A DNA stretch of 64,000 nucleotides from Aplidium turbinatum (lineage: Eukaryota; Chordata; Ascidiacea; Aplousobranchia; Polyclinidae), in NCBI GenBank assembly GCA_918807975.1, contig OU964932.1, forward strand, positions 744,001 to 808,000. Reading direction: 5' to 3'. Under the pieces are notes generated by a model. That model searched no databases and was not told where the DNA came from. It saw only the letters and a program-made list of their open reading frames with translations. The position numbers and the translations under genes were made by a program. Positions 62,592 through 64,000 of this stretch are shown here, one piece after another (the stretch's first letter is position 1; each line of letters begins with the position of its first letter).

Positions 62592-63888
62592 CGTACTAAA
62601 AGTGAAAATTATTGAAAAAAAATTGTTTTTTCAAAAAAAATTTTCTAAGACATTTCATACAGTGAAAAATAATTTTTTTTTGCGAAACTATCCAATTCCT
62701 TTTGTTTGAAACTAACGTCATTAAAAATTGTCTAAGAAAGTTTTTTTACGTACTAAAAGTGAAAATTATTGAAAAAAATTTTCTTTTCAAAAAAAATTTT
62801 CAAAAATTTTTCTAAGACATTTCATACAGTGAAAAATAATTTTTTTTTGCGAAGCTGTCTAATTCTTTTTGTTTGAAACTAACGTCATTAAAAATTGTCT
62901 AAGAAAGTTTTTTTACGTACTAAAAGTGAAAATTATTGAAAAGAAATTGTCTTTTCAAAAAAATTTTTCCAAGACATTTCATACAGTGAAAAATAATTTT
63001 TTTTTGCGAAACTATCCAATTCTTTTTGTTTGAAACTAACGTCATTAAAAATTGTCTAAAAAAGTTTTTTTACGTACTAAAAGTGAAAATTATTGAAAAA
63101 AAATTTTCTTTTCAAAAAAAATTTTCAAACATTTTTCTAAGACATTTCATACAGTGAAAAATAATTTTTTTTGCGAAACTGTCTAATTCATTTTGTTTGA
63201 AACTAACGTCATTAAAAATTGTCTAAGAAAGTTTTCTTACGTACTAAAAGTGAAAATTATTGAAAAAAAATTGTCTTTTCAAAAAAATTTTTCTAAGACA
63301 TTTCATACAGTGAAAAATAACTTTTTTTTGCGAAACTATCCAATTCTTTTTGTTTGAAACTAACGTCATTAAAAATTGTCTAAGAAAGTTTTTTTACGTA
63401 CTAAAAGTGAAAATTATTGAAAAAAACTTTCTTTTCAAAAAAAATTTTCAAACATTTTTCTAAGACATTTCATACAGTGAAAAATAATTTTTTTTGAGAA
63501 ACTGTCTAATTCTTTTTGTTTGAAACTAACGTCATTAAAAATTGTCTAAGAAAGTTTTCTTACGTACTAAAAGTGAAAATTATTGAAAAAAAATTGTCTT
63601 TTCAAAAAAAATTTTCTAAGACATTTCATACAGTGAAAAATAATTTTTTTTTGCGAAACTATCCAATTCTTTTTGTTTGAAACTAACGTCATTAAAAATT
63701 GTCTAAGAAAGTTTTTTTTACGTACTAAAAGTAAAAATTATTGAAAAAAACTTTCTTTTCAAAAAAAAATTTTCAAAAATTTTTCTAAGACATTTCATAC
63801 AGTGAAAAATAATTTTTTTTTGCGAAACTGTCTAATTCTTTTTGTTTGAAACTAACGTCATTAAAAATTGTCTAAGAAAGTTTTTTTA
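62592..63888 (+). repeat. 8-monomer higher-order unit, 1,297 bp, copy 2
   Basis: Same order and length as 58692-59988 (AATTCCTTTTG at 62698 and 63995). A further unit begins at 63889 and is cut by the window edge. Confidence 0.87.
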
Positions 63889-64000
63889 CGTACTAAAAGT
63901 GAAAATTATTGAAAAAAAATTGTTTTTTCAAAAAAAATTTTCTAAGACATTTCATACAGTGAAAAATAATTTTTTTTTGCGAAACTATCCAATTCCTTTT
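63889..64000 (+). repeat. Start of the next 8-monomer unit, cut by the window end
   Basis: First S monomer (ATTGTTTTTTC, AATTCCTTTT) of another unit, showing that the array continues beyond the window. Confidence 0.85.

Larger units (their letters stand above)
53732..64000 (+). repeat. Satellite array, segment 4 (runs off the right edge)
   Basis: Continuous S and L monomers from island 3 to the end of the window, with AAGCTT cassettes at 55302 and 55781 and then the 8-monomer family. No gene is present and no array end is reached. Confidence 0.97.

Noticed and set aside
1-64000. CRISPR-like array
   Set aside because: Repeats are direct and regular, but there are no unique spacers; the whole period is repeated. 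Period and composition are those of a satellite.

Overview
The window is essentially one AT-rich satellite DNA array. I find no protein-coding gene, tRNA, rRNA or CRISPR array. Outside three short islands, every stretch reads as head-to-tail copies of one monomer, all in the same orientation. The monomer has two length classes of about 157 bp (S) and 167 bp (L). A hand count of one S consensus gives about 21% G+C. From the length I estimate 380-390 monomers. The array runs off both window edges. This points to a eukaryotic chromosome in pericentromeric, centromeric or other heterochromatin. The only other clue is a pogo/Tc1-mariner-like transposon end in the islands, which fits an animal (perhaps an invertebrate) but does not fix the taxon.

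Layout. At 1-1129 there is a mixed S/L run. At 1130-3673 an 8-monomer block of 1,272 bp is tandemly doubled. A 3,721-bp block at 3350-7070 recurs at 24886-28606 with identical length. At 4815-9661 a 15-monomer block of 2,423 bp is doubled. From about 8222 to 17993 there is a train of 9-monomer (1,440 bp) and 13-monomer (2,090 bp) higher-order units. A 10-monomer block at 17994-19591 interrupts this train and is copied at 22796-24394 and, in part, from 28607. A 20-monomer block of about 3,223 bp is doubled at 30049-36494, with a partial third copy at 39219-41625.

From 42586 to about 57006 three copies of a large unit each carry one non-satellite island (43578-44122, 49426-49970, 53187-53731). 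The middle copy has lost 13 monomers. From 57084 to the window end, 7- to 10-monomer variants of one 8-monomer unit (1,297 bp) follow each other.

How it hangs together. Nearly all size differences between related blocks are whole numbers of monomers, the expected trace of unequal exchange in register. The islands are about 99% alike by eye and were multiplied with the satellite around them. Their edges are recognisable but strongly diverged monomers, so they look like older array patches that contain a fragment of a DNA transposon. The monomer itself appears to be an old duplication of a unit of about 80 bp. It carries a conserved TTGAAAA/TTTTCAA dyad. There is no sign that any of this encodes protein.
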